Shown: positions 33,925-46,473, counted from the first letter of the stretch. The stretch: DNA of 64,000 nucleotides from Patiria pectinifera (GCA_029964075.1 CM057146.1:7149501-7213500); one strand, 5' to 3'. A program made the numbers and translations. Notes: generated by a model from the sequence alone, not told the origin.

Positions 33925-34430
33925 GAGGCGCCCTCTTTGGCGCACGGAGCCCATAAAGGTTCCGGATTACAGGTTATATCTGATCACTGACATTTTAGGG
34001 TGCACTGACCGAAACTCAGAGATCTTCATATTTTTTTGTCTCAGAACCGCACATCTAACAAGATTATTTTCTACAATTAGGTTCTACTGCACTATACCTT
34101 CGGTTCGTGAAAGCAGTGTTCTTTTTTTATGCGTGTGCAAAAGATAAGACACTCTCGCAGGCTGTTTTCATGTCTCGACGAGCACTAGAAAATGCAAGCA
34201 TTTTGACTTGAACAGAAAAAAAAATGGCAACGCACAAACAACGCTTTCATTTCTTTGCGTGTCAATGACCGTTCGAGAGTTCTAACTTAATTCTGTTTAG
34301 GCCTAATGATTGAATGACCAAAGAGCTCCGATTGTATTCGATCGGCAAAACTCCCGGACCAAGAAGTATTTTTTGTTTCAGATAAAACTAGCTATTACTC
34401 AAACTTTTTAGATGTCTTTTGTTGCGGAAG
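33925..34430. other. Palindrome arm segment, mirror of 9.67-10.06 kb
   Basis: Inverted match up to CTCAAACTTTTTAGAT near 34416, where the match jumps in the left arm to the sequence mirrored at 44.63 kb. No gene is seen. Confidence 0.75.
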
Positions 34431-36380
34431 TGTAGCTACGGGATACTACATTACTACCAATCTCGAGAGATCACGGGATTTCACGAGTTAAGACGGGAAT
34501 AACCAATAAGCCTCAAATCCCAGGTACGACGGTGCCATTATTTTCTTTCTTTTCAACTCCCGCTGCCTTTGTGATTCTGGATGTTACTTTGAGATTTTCA
34601 TGTTTTCGATTTCTTTTCATGTTCATTTCGCTTGTAAAGTGAAATCCTGCCTATTTTATTGTCAGAGTACGGCGTGTCGTACCTTGGGGATTTTGCTTGC
34701 TTACGTGAAAAGAATTTTACAAAATGATGCAGAAATTGACATCGTGTCTTTGAAGTTGGACCGATGATATCGCGGGGGTTTGACAGAAAAACCTTGGCAA
34801 GATGATGAGAACGTAGCCTTTGATTAACAGTCCATTTTTTCATCGCAAAAGTTTGTTATTACTTCTATTCGTTTTATAGAGAAATGCAAAATTGTAGAAA
34901 CAAGTCGGAGTACAAATTCGTTACATTAACGTCTAGCTAAGGCATGTAGTTTCTAACGAGTACTCATGAGCCACCACAATGATACTGCAACAGCAGGTTG
35001 TTGCCCATTTTTCGTGGTCTTCCTCCAGTTGATGACAATCAATGTTCCTGTAGTGGAAATGCAACTTTTGATTTAGTTTCGACGGAATACAGATGCAACA
35101 TAAGGTGAAAAGAACTTCTTTGATATATTTTTTGCAGGTATAATTACGTGTGAGGGTGTGTATTGATCAAACCTACTTCTGGTACCACGCTAACTTTTCA
35201 CAACATTTGAAAGCCCGAGGTCAGCATTGGCCACTGAAAAAACGGATTAAAAAATGATCATTTTCAAATTCTCCCTACATTCACTTCCGATCCGATGAAT
35301 TCATAGTTTTGAAACTTCGCGAATTCATTGCAGTTGTCAAAAAATCTCATTGGCAATTAGGATAAATGTTGAACATAAATCCTTTTCAAACTTTAAAAAA
35401 CACTTACAAATTTGAAACGGTGATTGGTTTGAGCCAAACACCCAAATAACGTCAAAATGTGTTTGACATTCAAGGCTTCTGAGTGATCATGGAGCCAGAA
35501 ATGGAGTCAATCCGAGATTTAAGAAACTTAGGAATCTGTGTAAAAAGTTATCTGATGAGAATCTGCAACAGTTATTACCTCTGCCAAAGAAGTTAGGGTT
35601 TCATTCGGCGTTGATTGGTTTGTTGTTGGCTTGTTTGATTTGTCTAGTCTGTTAACAAGATAACTCAACAACTTATCGACGGATTTTCATGAAACTTTCT
35701 TTTACAGGGGTAGTTTTTGGTACAAGTACACATCGATTAGATTTTGGAAGTGATCCAGATCTGGGTCTGGATCCAGGATTTAAAAAAAAAATGTTCTTCA
35801 CCATTGGGAAATAGTGCCAAATTCCACAATTGTGCTTGTTATTCCACATTAACCCCTTGACGCCGGGATTATCTAGCCTCACTCTGCACACGCAGAACGA
35901 CACAACGCCCTTTGTCCGGTAGCAGCTGCACGGCCCCCACAGGCCGCATAACACGAGCAGTTCTGTTGACATTTTAAACGTGCAACATGCTTGGAAGTCC
36001 ATGCGAGTATTTCTTTTGGGTGTATACCATATAGCTCTATTAATATAGCTCTATGGTGTTTACTGACAATATGGCGGGAAATTGTTCAGCCTCGGTGGAA
36101 GTTTGCGCTCTCTGAGTGTTTTCTAGTTGCCAATTTGAAATGATTTCCATTCCTTGAGCTTGTGCTTTGAACAGACGAGTACAACTGGGCTGGCTGTTTT
36201 TATACCGAGCCTCTGATTGGTCGATCGGCCGTCTTGCGCGCGCTTATTAACACGCGGTGGCTTCTCGAAATGTGCAAGTTGACTGTCACGCGTTGTATCT
36301 TCAAAGAAGGGAATTGTCAGATATTAACCAATCACGGCCTGCCTCGCATGCACACACGAGTAGGATAGCTGCCAAGGAAG
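34431..36380. other. Upstream region of the GPCR gene, single copy
   Basis: Unique to the right arm. It includes a dispersed repeat at about 35640-35830, recognisable by TTATCGACGGATTTTCATGA and CCAGATCTGGGTCTGGATCC, and two ATTGG (CCAAT-box-like) sites near 36218 and, inverted, near 36330. The frames in this stretch carry no family features. Confidence 0.5.
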
Positions 36381-36381
36381 C

Positions 36382-36600
36382 ATAAATAGGCAACTTTCTT
36401 GAAAACAATTTACTTGTTCGGTCGTGTTTCGTGGGAAGAGCACACTGCACACCAGACCGACCAGCAGCCATTACAGAAAGAATTACCTGATGATACTCAG
36501 TGCGCCAAGTTGCATACTTCAAAATCCGACGGAGATTCCAGTTGCGGTATTCCAGTGAGCTGAAACGGGCCGACTCCATCGGCAGCACGGTTCCAAAGAA
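36382..36600 (+). promoter_or_regulatory. Probable core promoter and 5' UTR of the GPCR gene
   Basis: ATAAATA at 36382-36388 lies 213 bases before the ATG, and a CCAAT-like ATTGG box precedes it. The ATG context (AAAGAAATGG) has A at -3 and G at +4. The start site is inferred. Confidence 0.4.
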
Positions 36601-36679
36601 ATGGCGGCTGGTCTTCAACAGTTGATGTCTCTTTTGATCGTCGCGAGTCTTTGTTGCGAAAACGCGCAAGGTACCACAG
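36601..36679 (+). CDS. GPCR gene, exon 1: signal peptide
   Basis: Codes for MAAGLQQLMSLLIVASLCCE followed by NAQGTT, a typical signal peptide, and ends after the first base of a glycine codon at a strong donor (CACAG|GTAAGT). Exon 2 begins with the two bases that complete this codon, so the splice is in phase. The intron is 4009 bases (36680-40688). The four exons together give 2946 coding bases, or 981 residues. Exon 1 alone is too short to stand out in a frame scan; the case for it rests on the signal peptide, the Kozak context, the donor and the phase match. Confidence 0.72.
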
Positions 36680-39600
36680 GTAAGTATACAACACCAATGA
36701 TCATGGGCGTCAATCGGTGGGGGACGAGGGGGATATCCCCCCCCCCCCCCCCACACACACACACACACCCTTTTTAAGTCGTGGCATATAAGCACTATAT
36801 AATATTCTTTGATTCTACAGCTCAGAAAAAAGCTGATAGAATTACTCCAAACTCGAAAATGATGTTTAAATGAAGATCTTTTGCTCAAAAAAATGTTGGT
36901 TATAAAGTGGTCAGAAATTGCCTCAGATCGCACCATAGAGAGCATCTGGAATCAAAAAAATTGTCCGGAGCCCTTTAATCAGTATTCCGATGCATGGCAT
37001 GTAAAAAGTAAAAGAGGATTTTGCCGTTTACCAAATCAGGTCGGAGGTGCATTGAGTATTGTGGAGGACGAAAATGGACTTCTATTTTTCTGTTGTCAGA
37101 CAAGCAAAATGGCAATTTGAACGTTTATGAAGATTTCATTTTTCTGGTTTTCTGCTACCTTGCTACCCGAAAAGTAGAATTACCTTTTACTAAAATTCTA
37201 CGTTTTTCCTTTTCTGCTTTTCTGCTACCCGAAAAACACTTTTCCACCCGATTTACTTATCTCTTTGCTGCTGCAGGCTGACAAAAGTAGACATCTGAAA
37301 TAAATAAATCAATCAATCAATTTGTATCTTGCTCGATCAGCAGAAAATCAGACAGACCGTTTTCAAAGATTCCATTTTCTTCTGTGACAAGCAGGTTCTA
37401 ATCATGCGGACAAAAAGTGGCCATCGCTTTTCTCCTTTCAGAAAAGCAGTAGGCCGATTGAACGTTTCGACAACATCTGTTTTCTATTTTTAGCTTTTTA
37501 CCAATTCCAAAAAGGCAGATTTTACATAGGTGGCAGAAATGTGGTCACATGCTTTTCCGACCTTCAATGAGCAACTGTGTTGTTACGGGCTTACGGGTTA
37601 CGGTCCCTCTTCCCCTTTTTTTTGTAGTGTAAACAACGTTGTTATTCAAACACCTGAAGCATTCTTCTTTTATTTATAGTGATCCTGATGTTTTGGTGTT
37701 TTTTTCAGTTTTGAACAGTATCTTTTGGTGTGAAATTCATGTAATTTTTGCACATTTTGCAGTTGAAACCATGTGAATCAACATTAGTCTTGTGCATTCG
37801 CGGTGCATCGCGGTGGTGAACATTTGTTTTTCCTGCTGGGTCTTTCTTAAAATGTTTCCCTAAAGCAAAATCAAAGCCCTGCCATCACGAAACACCTATC
37901 AGTTTTAAACATCGCTAACTACTTGGGTGGGCCCAGTAACGTAAAAGTGGTTTTGTTGTTCTTATATGAAACATGTGACTTTTTTTAAAATCAATTTTGG
38001 ATGATGTGGTCACGTGATGCCAACTTACAGCATCTGTTCTCTTCTGCACTGCATTAATTAAGTAACCTTTGAAATATGAATGGTTTATAAGGGTTGACAT
38101 AATACATGTATAACGTGGACGAAATAACGTGCAAAAGGTGCTTAAATGCTTGGGTTTCCCGGCGGTGGTTGCCTGTCTGCATGACGTCCCATAGGGCACA
38201 CTATAGAGTGGCGGCGCCAGACTCTAAAATTTGGGAGGAGGGGCAGTTGGGGGGGGGGGAAGGAAATATTGGGGGGGGGGCAGTCAAACAAATCGTAAGC
38301 CTGTATACGCGCGCTCGTGCCCTTCGTCAATGATCCGGAAATAAGCCACTAGAGCAACTTATAGTACTCATTTTCATGAATGAGAAATGTATCAAACCGC
38401 AGAATGGTGTATAACAAAATATATAACAGAATTAATGTACAGAGACGTTGGCTGCACACTATCTACGGCTGTATTAAGCATGTGGCGTGTTTTTGTCTAC
38501 TAAGTATTCATGTTTATAATGCCTTTCATTGGCCCAAACTGTGTCGACATTTTATGCAACTTAACAACGAAGAAAACAAACATTATTAATATATTTGTTA
38601 ATAAAGTGTTAGGAGAAAACGGGGGGGCAAGAAAATACTTGCCCCCCCCCTCCCGTACCGCCGCCACTTGATCTGGGTCTGCCTGCATCTTCGAAAGGAG
38701 AAAAACAAATAACGTGTTTTCGACCACTGGTATTTATTTTACTGGTAGCTGAAAAATAGAAACAAATCTTTTATAAAAAAAGTTGTTATCAAAACGTTCC
38801 TTCGGCTTTCCCACTTTTCTGTCTAGAGAAGAACATCAGACGGCCACTTTTCGATTGCCGGCGTAAAATTTGCTTTTCTGGTATAGCAGAAAAGGAAACC
38901 GAAACGTCGAAAAAAGTACTGTTCGGTGCAAGCCCTCTCACGAGGGAAGAGCGGATGTAGTAGATGTCAACTTTTCATCTTCCAGCAAACGAGGAAAAAG
39001 GAAAGCCTGCTTTTCTATTAGAAGAAAAGTAGAAATATCGAAAAGTGTATTTTATTACATAAATTATGTTTTTCTGGTGTGGCAGAAAGGCAAAAGAGCA
39101 GAAATCAAGTGCGAGTGCATAATAAGCTCTGGCCGTCTCGCATGAAAGTCTTGCATTAAAACTGTGCGACAAGCCCGGGCCGCCGTCCCACGCGAAAATA
39201 ACGCCGCGCTTTCGCGCTAGTCCCCGATAATTTACCAAAATAAGCCCTTTAAGTTTCCCATAATGGCGTGCTATACAGGTATCACAATTCCTAAGTTCCC
39301 CCCAACATTATTCTTAATTAATGAAATAGAAATGCATGATTTCAACAACATCCCAAATGCAAATGACAGAGGGCACTCTTTTGCCCATCTTGTGAAATTG
39401 GTTTTCTTGTTCTTCCTCTTTCAAGTAGAGACTCTTGTTTTTACATGGGAAATTTCAAAAATGTTACATTTAATTTGCATTTTCTTTGTCATCTTTGCAT
39501 TAAAAGGTCTGCAATTATCTGTTAGATTACCAAGATTGCGTCTTGTTTTAGTTTAATATCCTTTTAAACAAGGAAACTTTTGTAAGGTAAAGTTATTGAT

Positions 39601-40688
39601 TTATGAAAGTCTACCCTGCCTTGCAGGATCACTCAAACCAGTACACTGGAGCAATGCTATTTACTGCAACTTTTTTTATTGCCACTTTTTTCATTCAAAT
39701 GAGCTTCGTGTTGGTATGCGTGATTGGATTTCTATCATTTTCTCACAAGATGGGCAGAAGAGTGCCCTCTGTCATTCGCATTTGGGATATTGTTGAAATC
39801 GTGCATTTCTGCTTTCATTAATTAAGAATAATGTTGGGGGAACTTAGGACTTGCGATACCTATATAGCGCGGTATATAGCGCTATACACCACGTGACAAT
39901 AACATTACTGCACATTTTGTCTGCATTTACAAAACCTTCATAAACAACTTTACGAATTGTTGCAAACAGTTTTTGTTTAGTATTTCATTTATATTGTTTT
40001 GCTTTTTTTAGGGAATTTTAGGGGGGCTCGTTTGTGGTAAATTTCTCGAGGACAGACATAATATTATGCATAATATGCAAAATAGACTCGCATGCGCATC
40101 GATATTTGAAATAAAGCCGGTCTTCCGAAAGCTTTCGGCAAAAGTGCATTTATATGACCGCGGAATGGCTTTTAATCAATTTTTGGTCCATTAATTTTGG
40201 TCAATAATCGGGGACAGACCAACCGACCGACCGAATACCAAGTGCCATGAAGTGACGTAGAAGCTCCTAACCAAAAAGGTCAATTTCTGCATTTCCGACG
40301 TCAGAAAGGCCAATGGCAGATTTTAGTCCGCCATAATAGTGATTCTGATTGCGTTTGATTTTATATCATGAAGGACTTATTATTATTTTGTCACATCCAT
40401 GTCGTACTTTGACTTCAGAAGCATCCTTGAAAATTGCGAAAAAGATAATTCAACAATCAATGTACTACAGTGTTACATTTTTTGGGTCGACACAAGGATG
40501 ATTTTTCCTAGTGTACCAACTTTAAAGATTATTCCAAGGTGACGATTATACGGTTGAATTCCACATAAATGATTAAGGATCCTCCAAAGTGCAACATCGC
40601 TTTTTTAAATTTGCTCCCAAATGTAATCCCGCATACGTGTTCACACTCGAATTCATATCTTTTGCCAACTTTGATTTCTTTTGCCCAG
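36680..40688 (+). other. GPCR intron 1
   Basis: GTAAGT...TTTTGCCCAG borders. It contains a (CA)n and poly-C tract at 36739-36768, two G-run blocks at 38248-38280 with a related C-run near 38642, several TTTTCTGCT modules in both orientations (37.15-37.26 and 38.86-39.09 kb), and a foldback at 39.27-39.87 kb. No exon-like sequence is seen inside. Confidence 0.7.
39274..39870. mobile_element. Foldback element inside GPCR intron 1
   Basis: Arms at about 39274-39400 and 39745-39867 are complementary: GGTATCACAATTCCTAAGTT against AACTTAGGACTTGCGATACC at the ends, and AGAGGGCACTCTTTTGCCCA against TGGGCAGAAGAGTGCCCTCT further in. The spacer is about 345 bases without coding potential. Confidence 0.8.
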
Positions 40689-42776
40689 GAATTCCGTCTC
40701 CTACCGACCCCGATGCTGATACCACGCTGCCCAACACAACCGATGGGCCGACCACACTGGCCGAGAGGGAGATACCGTATGCCTGTCCGAAGACGCGGAG
40801 CTCGTGGCACACATGCAGCAACTCGGGTTGCAGGGAACCGCCCTGGCAGCGGTTTTACTGTCATTGCGACCCCCTGTGTGTAACGTACGGCGACTGTTGC
40901 CCGGACGTCGAGGAGTATTGCGAGGTGGGAACGGACAAAGACGGCGTGACAACGGCCGGAGGCGCTGCTACCTACGGGGATAGACGTTCCGGTAGCGAGA
41001 ATATAGAAAAGGACTTGAGGTGCATCCAGACGAATGAGTTTGATCCTGAGGGATCTAGACCCCGGTATGGGTATCGTCTTGTGGCTGCCTGTCCGCCGGA
41101 CTGGACTGGAGCTGCCACGGTCACCGAACTGTGCCAAGAAACGGTCGGGATGGACGGACTTGCTGCCGTACCGGTGGAAGGATCCGACGGACGGCATTAC
41201 CGGAACGTCTACTGCGCCATGTGCCACGGTCTACCACACACAAATGTCACCTTCTGGACCATCTCTTATCAACGCAAGTTTCCTTTCTTGCTGGGACTAC
41301 TCAACACCACCCAGGTCCTACAGGTCGCCAAGGGTCAGGGTATGACCTTTTTCTTCAATAAGTATTTCATCCCTCCCCAATACGAAGATGCAGAGTATTT
41401 AGCTGCCTCGTCACTTCGAACATGCAGTATTTTGGATGCGATTTCTTGTCCAATCAGCGATCACCGCACGCTGGAGCTATGCAACCGGTACTACGCGCCA
41501 ATCGCTTGGAACGGGACGACCTTCCGTAACTTCGCTTGTGTTCAATGCGACGACGCACCTATTTTTCCTTCCGGTATTCTTTGGGCATTGTGCGATTCGT
41601 CTAAAAGTAGTGGACTTGGTGGCTCAATGGCTACTCTGCTGGTTTTCTCCGACCACACTGACATCGGCGGCGATCTTGCTCGAGATGGGTCCGTGAGCAG
41701 CGCCACTGCCTGTACGCACCGTCAAATATACGATCCCTTCTCGTCATCCTGCCTAGACCTGAGTTGCCCGGACGGCTTTGCATTAGAGGACGGCGGAGTG
41801 AGATGCGCGAGGATTCGCGAGGCTGAGAATGAGTCAACTAGCCTGAAGGTTGACGTCGAGGTCGCTCTCACCGTCACGGTAAGTCTGGACAACGATGCTG
41901 ACGCTCAAAGCACTAATCGACTGAATGAACTTGGGGAAGAAGTTGCTCAACAAACTACTAAAGATTATCGGTACATCGTCTCCGGTTGCGAATTCGAGAA
42001 TGAAATGACAGAAAACAATATCAACCGAGAAAATGAATTCTGTAACGACTTTAGTGTCCAATGGTCATGCAAAAGGGGCGTCGCCACCTTGGATGCTACA
42101 CCCGCATGCCTGTCAGGCAGTGTGTTCAGGTGCAACGTCAACGTGTCATTCGACAGTCTGGTGCTCTCAGATGACCATTTCATTGCCCAGAACGAAAGGC
42201 TTTCCGGTCAGTGCTTTGCCAGTCGAATTGGGAACCACACAATTCGACCAGAATATCTGGCAGTCTCAACTCGTTGCGAAACTCTGTCAAATGATACCCA
42301 GGAGGAGTCCAATGTTAACCTTGTCTTCACTTCGAAAGTTGCTTACGTTCGGGACAATGACTCCGGACACTTTGTGGTCTCGCAGAATGATTCCTGCGCG
42401 GATGCGTTTGTCAATTGCCCTCTGTTAACATTTTCAAAAGAGGATTACGTAATCACTGGCGCCCTCAACGACTCAATTAGACTCACGGCTCACGACCGCG
42501 TACTCCGTAGTGGCGAATTTGAGATTAAGTCCAAAGGGGACGTGGAGGTGTGTTACTTCCTTCAACCGGGGGCGCCCTCTACCACCCCTACCTTCATGAA
42601 TTGGGGCCGTGCCCACTTCATCCTCACGGTCACCGGCAGTAGCTTGTCTCTGATTGGTCTGGTGGTGACAATTGCTACGTATGTCGTGTTCCCGTCTCTG
42701 CGTCGCAATGCAGCCGGATGGGCACTCATGAGTCTGGTGGCGGCACTCTTTCTTGCCCAGTTAACAATGCTCATTG
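40689..42776 (+). CDS. GPCR gene, exon 2: somatomedin-B domain, ectodomain, TM1-TM2
   Basis: Codes for residues 27-723 of a 981-residue Methuselah-like/secretin-superfamily receptor. A Thr/Pro-rich linker leads to a somatomedin-B domain at about residues 57-105, with eight spaced cysteines (C69, C74, C84, C86, C90, C96, C97, C104) and the signature CDPLCVTYGDCCPD. A long cysteine-containing ectodomain of about 550 residues follows, with many N-glycosylation sequons. There is no visible GPS cleavage motif before the membrane part. TM1 is about 671-693 (VTGSSLSLIGLVVTIATYVV) and TM2 about 704-722. The exon begins after TTTTGCCCAG and ends at ATTG|GTAAGT in phase 1. The open frame extends 100 bases upstream of the acceptor, but that part is intron. 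Somatomedin-B plus family-B-type 7TM is known from invertebrate deuterostome receptor expansions; the ligand is unknown. Confidence 0.92.
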
Positions 42777-43269
42777 GTAAGTGAACGTACCCGTGGAGAT
42801 GCATAATGCATTACAAAGATACATCATAAGTCGGCAGTATTTTTAGTGATAAAAGAAATAAGGTTTATCGCAAAATCTCTTTGAAGAAACAAAATAACTG
42901 CCTAGCCTATTGTCCAAGTTAAATGGCTGAAGTAGTATTCCTGAACAGATAGCAGATACAAACCAATTGCGGACCGCCTTCAAGTGCCATGTTTTTGAAT
43001 ATCCGTCAATAGAGGGCCAGCGTTATTCCTTCTTGCACGCACAAAATACGTTCATACTCACTGAAATTTAATTATTTGGATTCCAGTAACTTGGACTTTC
43101 CCATCCAGGAAAGTAGCCTCGCTGCTCCGAAATTCTTATGAGTATATAAGTATTCAGCGCCCTAAAGACTTGGAAAAAAAAGTTCAATACTGATATAAAA
43201 AAAAATGAGGAAAGTGAACTGAAATTTATGCTAACACAAACACTGTTTGGGCATTTTTCTATATTTTAG
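42777..43269 (+). other. GPCR intron 2
   Basis: GTAAGT...TATTTTAG, 493 bases, AT-rich, nothing else seen. Confidence 0.8.
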
Positions 43270-43748
43270 GTCTTGATCGTACTGACGTACCTACTCTCTG
43301 CGTCACATTCGCGATCGGTTCCCATTTCTTCTGGCTCGCAGCGTTCTTCTGGATGAACATCCTGGCCGTGGACATCTACCGCACTTTCGGCATCGGTACC
43401 AGTCTAAGTAACCCCAACGAAAGGTCATTCCTTCGCTACGCCCTCTACGGCTGGGGCGCGCCAACCCTCATCGTCGCCACCGTCGCCATATTGAGTTTCT
43501 GCGACTGCGTAGAGGCTGACGTCCACTACGGCTCTGCGCATGCGTGCTGGGTCGGCAACGGGACAGCCAATCTGCTGTCCTTTGGCGTTCCGATTGTTGT
43601 GATTCTCTGCTCCAATGCGGTCCTATTTTCTCTCACCATGGCTGGGGTCAAGAAGACGCGAATGGCATCCAAGCGGATGAATATCACCCAGGGGCAGAGC
43701 GGTTCGGCGGCAAAGAAGCCTAACAATGATCTCGTACTATGCCTGAAG
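43270..43748 (+). CDS. GPCR gene, exon 3: TM3-TM5
   Basis: Codes for residues 723-882. TM3 (about 734-758) holds the family hallmark HFFWLAAFFWMNILAVDIY. TM4 is about 784-799, TM5 about 824-846 and the third cytoplasmic loop is basic (KKTRMASKRMN). C733 at the top of TM3 and the cysteines in extracellular loop 2 (DCVE, HACW) offer the conserved disulphide. The exon starts after TATTTTAG by completing the glycine codon begun in exon 2 and ends in phase 0 at CTGAAG|GTAAAG. The frame stays open past the donor, but the following residues do not fit a receptor, whereas exon 4 does. Confidence 0.92.
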
Positions 43749-44297
43749 GTAAAGAAAAACGATAGGAAATGCGTTACATTTTTATCATCATTATCATTAA
43801 TAGGCCTATCGTTTTCAGGTTTCCCTAATGTGCACATTTACAACTTACGAAATAACTACTGTATAGCAGCGCCCTCTGTTCCTATACATTTTCTCTTTCG
43901 ACGTTGACTTTCGATCGGTTTTCGAGATTTTGGACAAACACAATATTTTTATTTAAACAAATTTAACGGGCTAGCCTCAAGACAATGCAGAAAGAATTGC
44001 GAAAATGACACAAATTGCTCAAAGCCGACTAAGAATGTAAATTGATCTTTCTTCGTTTCAGTTTAACTTGTAGGAAGCAGTCGACTGGCCAAAAACTATC
44101 TAGCCAGTTTCTCAATATTACTGGTTTCCCAACGTTGTTCTCAGAATGTTCCTTTTTTTAACCTCGTTTTCAACAAAGGAAGCCACTCATGGTATCGATG
44201 CTTACACGCCACGAGGACGAGTTTGGTTATTTCATGAAATGTTACTTTAAAAAAACGAAGAAATCCTTCTTTTTTCCGTCTCATCCACTCTGTTCAG
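43749..44297 (+). other. GPCR intron 3
   Basis: GTAAAG...CTCTGTTCAG, 549 bases, no other feature seen. Confidence 0.8.
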
Positions 44298-44597
44298 TTA
44301 ACAGCCATCATGGGTTTCACCTGGGTCTTCGGATTCGTAGCCTCCTTCTCAGGCGTCGAGTTATTCTGGTATCCCTACATCGCCCTGAACTCCCTCCAGG
44401 GGGCGTTCGTCTGCCTGGCCTTCGTCTGCAACCGGCGCGTGCTGGCCATGTGGAGGGCGTGGCTCAAGTCACGGCGCGTACGCTACCTGGCCGACCAATC
44501 AGACACGTCCGGCTCGCGTCGAGGCCAGACGTCACTCAAAGCGTCCGTGACTGACCAGAGCCATGTGGAAAGTGGTACCAAAACCACACGTATGTAA
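44298..44597 (+). CDS. GPCR gene, exon 4: TM6-TM7 and cytoplasmic tail
   Basis: Codes for residues 883-981 and the TAA stop. TM6 (about 880-899, LTAIMGFTWVFGFVASF) carries the GFTWVF block expected in family B, and TM7 (about 904-926) reads FWYPYIALNSLQGAFVCLAF. The tail is short and Ser/Thr-rich and ends TRM, which could serve as a weak class I PDZ ligand (inference). The exon begins after CTCTGTTCAG in phase 0, matching exon 3. An ATG further upstream at 44189 opens another frame that is not part of the receptor. The sequence repeated in the left arm begins only about 30 bases after the stop. Confidence 0.92.
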   Translation, partial: LTAIMGFTWVFGFVASFSGVELFWYPYIALNSLQGAFVCLAFVCNRRVLAMWRAWLKSRRVRYLADQSDTSGSRRGQTSLKASVTDQSHVESGTKTTRM

Positions 44598-44624
44598 TTA
44601 AAAGACCCCAAACGTCTAAATGTC

Positions 44625-45290
44625 ACAAAATGTCTATCAAGAATATTGCGAATCTCAAGTGAGATCTGTAACAATCATAATCTTGACAAATATAGCAATT
44701 CAGAAGGCTGAGTAAGGACAACAATTAATTGTTACGTTGTAAAATGATCGATGCAATTTATGACAATGTTCAAGCGATATTGTATAGAATTGTATATGTA
44801 ACGTTATCATTGTTAATTCATGCTGAGAAATGTTGAGTATTGACCAATTCCAAAGGCTGAATATTCACATAACATAATGACTTTATCATTAATTTTGTGT
44901 TGATGTTTGTGTGGTATGGTATGATATAGTTTTTATTGCATCTTTGCATTTTAGACTTACACGATTCGTATGGATTTAATGTTTATCTTTAGAGGATTGA
45001 TTTTAAATTAAACCGTTCGTATTTACTACAAGTAGCTATGATTCTTATTCTTAATGCTTATTTAAAGCGCCTATAGGAGCATTTTAATGGATTTGGCGCT
45101 ATATATTTTATCATAGTATTATTTTATGTTGTACGCACAAGATTCTAACTGACTTGAACTTTTTTCGCAAGTACTCACTTTAAATACTTTAAACAATATG
45201 CCGAGTAAATTTCCTCTAAAAGGCTACAGAGAGCGCTAAACCACTCGCACGGGGCCGAGCCAAGTATATGCACAGAGTCGCAACACTGCA
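44625..45290. repeat. Palindrome arm segment, 3' flank of the GPCR gene
   Basis: Inverted match to 9.006-9.665 kb. Near its end, GTCGCAACACTGCAC at 45276 is the empty site of the left-arm LINE. No AATAAA was found between the stop and here; ATTAAA at 44599 is the nearest variant signal. Confidence 0.78.
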
Positions 45291-46200
45291 CCCAACAGTG
45301 GCGTAGCACGGTCATTTTTATTTGAAAATTTTATTTATTTATTTTTGAAAAGGGGACTTGCACACCCGTGCTGAAATGTAGACACGTTTTTCCCCCGGAC
45401 ACTTGGTAGATGAAATAAGGGGGGGGGGGGAGGGCCGGTACATCTGTCGATGGGGGCGTTGTTCAAAACCGACAATTATGCACACTAACGGACAATATAT
45501 GGTGCTTTTGACGGGGATACATGCGCGGAATTAACCACAAAAAAGGCACCCGCAACGGCCAATGGCATCAAAAAAGCCACCACTTACTTTTAAAAGGGGG
45601 ACTTGTTCAGAAAAACGGGGCACTTGTTAACCCTAAAGGGGCCGGGGGGGCGGAATCCGCCCCCCCCCCTCAACATTTTCCGTGATAGCCTCTAAAAAAA
45701 ATTTTTTCGCGACCCGAGCTGTTATGACTTTTTAGCCTCGAGCTTTGCGCATCTTTTGATACCAAAAACATAAAAATCGGACCATGGGTTGCCGCGTAGC
45801 GAAAAATTTTTCGGCGCTACGCGCCGTGAAAACTGAATTTTCGCATATACGTCGTGTACACAGAGTAGAATTGCCATTCGTACATATGAATAATTAATTA
45901 GCCATAATTCCAAAACCCTTTGACCTATAGTCATGAAATTTTTGGCATTTGTTATGAAGAGTTGCTCTATGCATGTGTCGAGTTTTAAAATTTTTTTTCA
46001 CTGATGGCCGAGATCTTGGGGGGGAAATCCGGCCGGCCCCGAGATGGTCATAACCCGGCCCCTTTAGGGTTAAAAGAGGGTACTCTTTACAAAATATTGG
46101 GGGGGGAAGCGCTGGTGAAAAAAGGGCATTTGAATAGAAAAGGGCAGTCTTTACAAATATGGGGGGGGGGTAAATACCTAATAAGTGCGCATAATAAGTC
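45290..46200. mobile_element. GC-tract foldback insertion, right arm only
   Basis: CCCTAAAGGGGCCGGGG at about 45632 faces its complement CCCGGCCCCTTTAGGG at about 46054. An inner pair GCGTAGCGAAAAA / TTTTTCGGCGCTACGC lies near 45793-45826. G-runs occur at 45420, 45644, 46100 and 46161, with a C-run at 45661. The left arm has unrelated sequence (6.4-7.1 kb) here. Family not recognised. Confidence 0.6.
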
Positions 46201-46473
46201 AATTGCACCAACCATTCATTAACTTGTTGCACTCTAATATCCGATCGGCGAGAGTTTTCTCTACGTGCACTGTGATCGCATATAATCGTACTGAACGTTT
46301 TCATATTAACGATAACTTATTCAAACAGGAAATGTATGCTCGTGTAGATATCATTATAGTAAGGTGGAACATTCCCAAGAAGAGGATTTCGAGGACTGAA
46401 GCAATACATACACGTACGTGTATCTCTTCTTCTTTTTTTTACTCAGGTCCCAAAACTCTACCGACGGTGACCT

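Noticed and set aside
9666..34430. Palindrome as a missed sequencing-adapter hairpin
   Set aside because: The arms differ by many substitutions, a frameshift, promoter duplications and several kilobase-scale insertions, which one molecule read twice would not show; a haplotype misjoin is still possible and is listed as an alternative.
36301..36945. 214-codon minus-strand frame
   Set aside because: It crosses the GPCR first exon, its donor and a poly-C/CA tract, and shows no domain features.
40529..41227. 232-codon minus-strand frame over the GPCR gene
   Set aside because: It is antisense to exon 2, which has a clear somatomedin-B domain in the other direction.
44189..44309. Longer upstream start for GPCR exon 4
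   Set aside because: That frame is out of phase with exon 3 and does not match the receptor; the acceptor at 44297/44298 joins exon 3 in phase and gives TM6.
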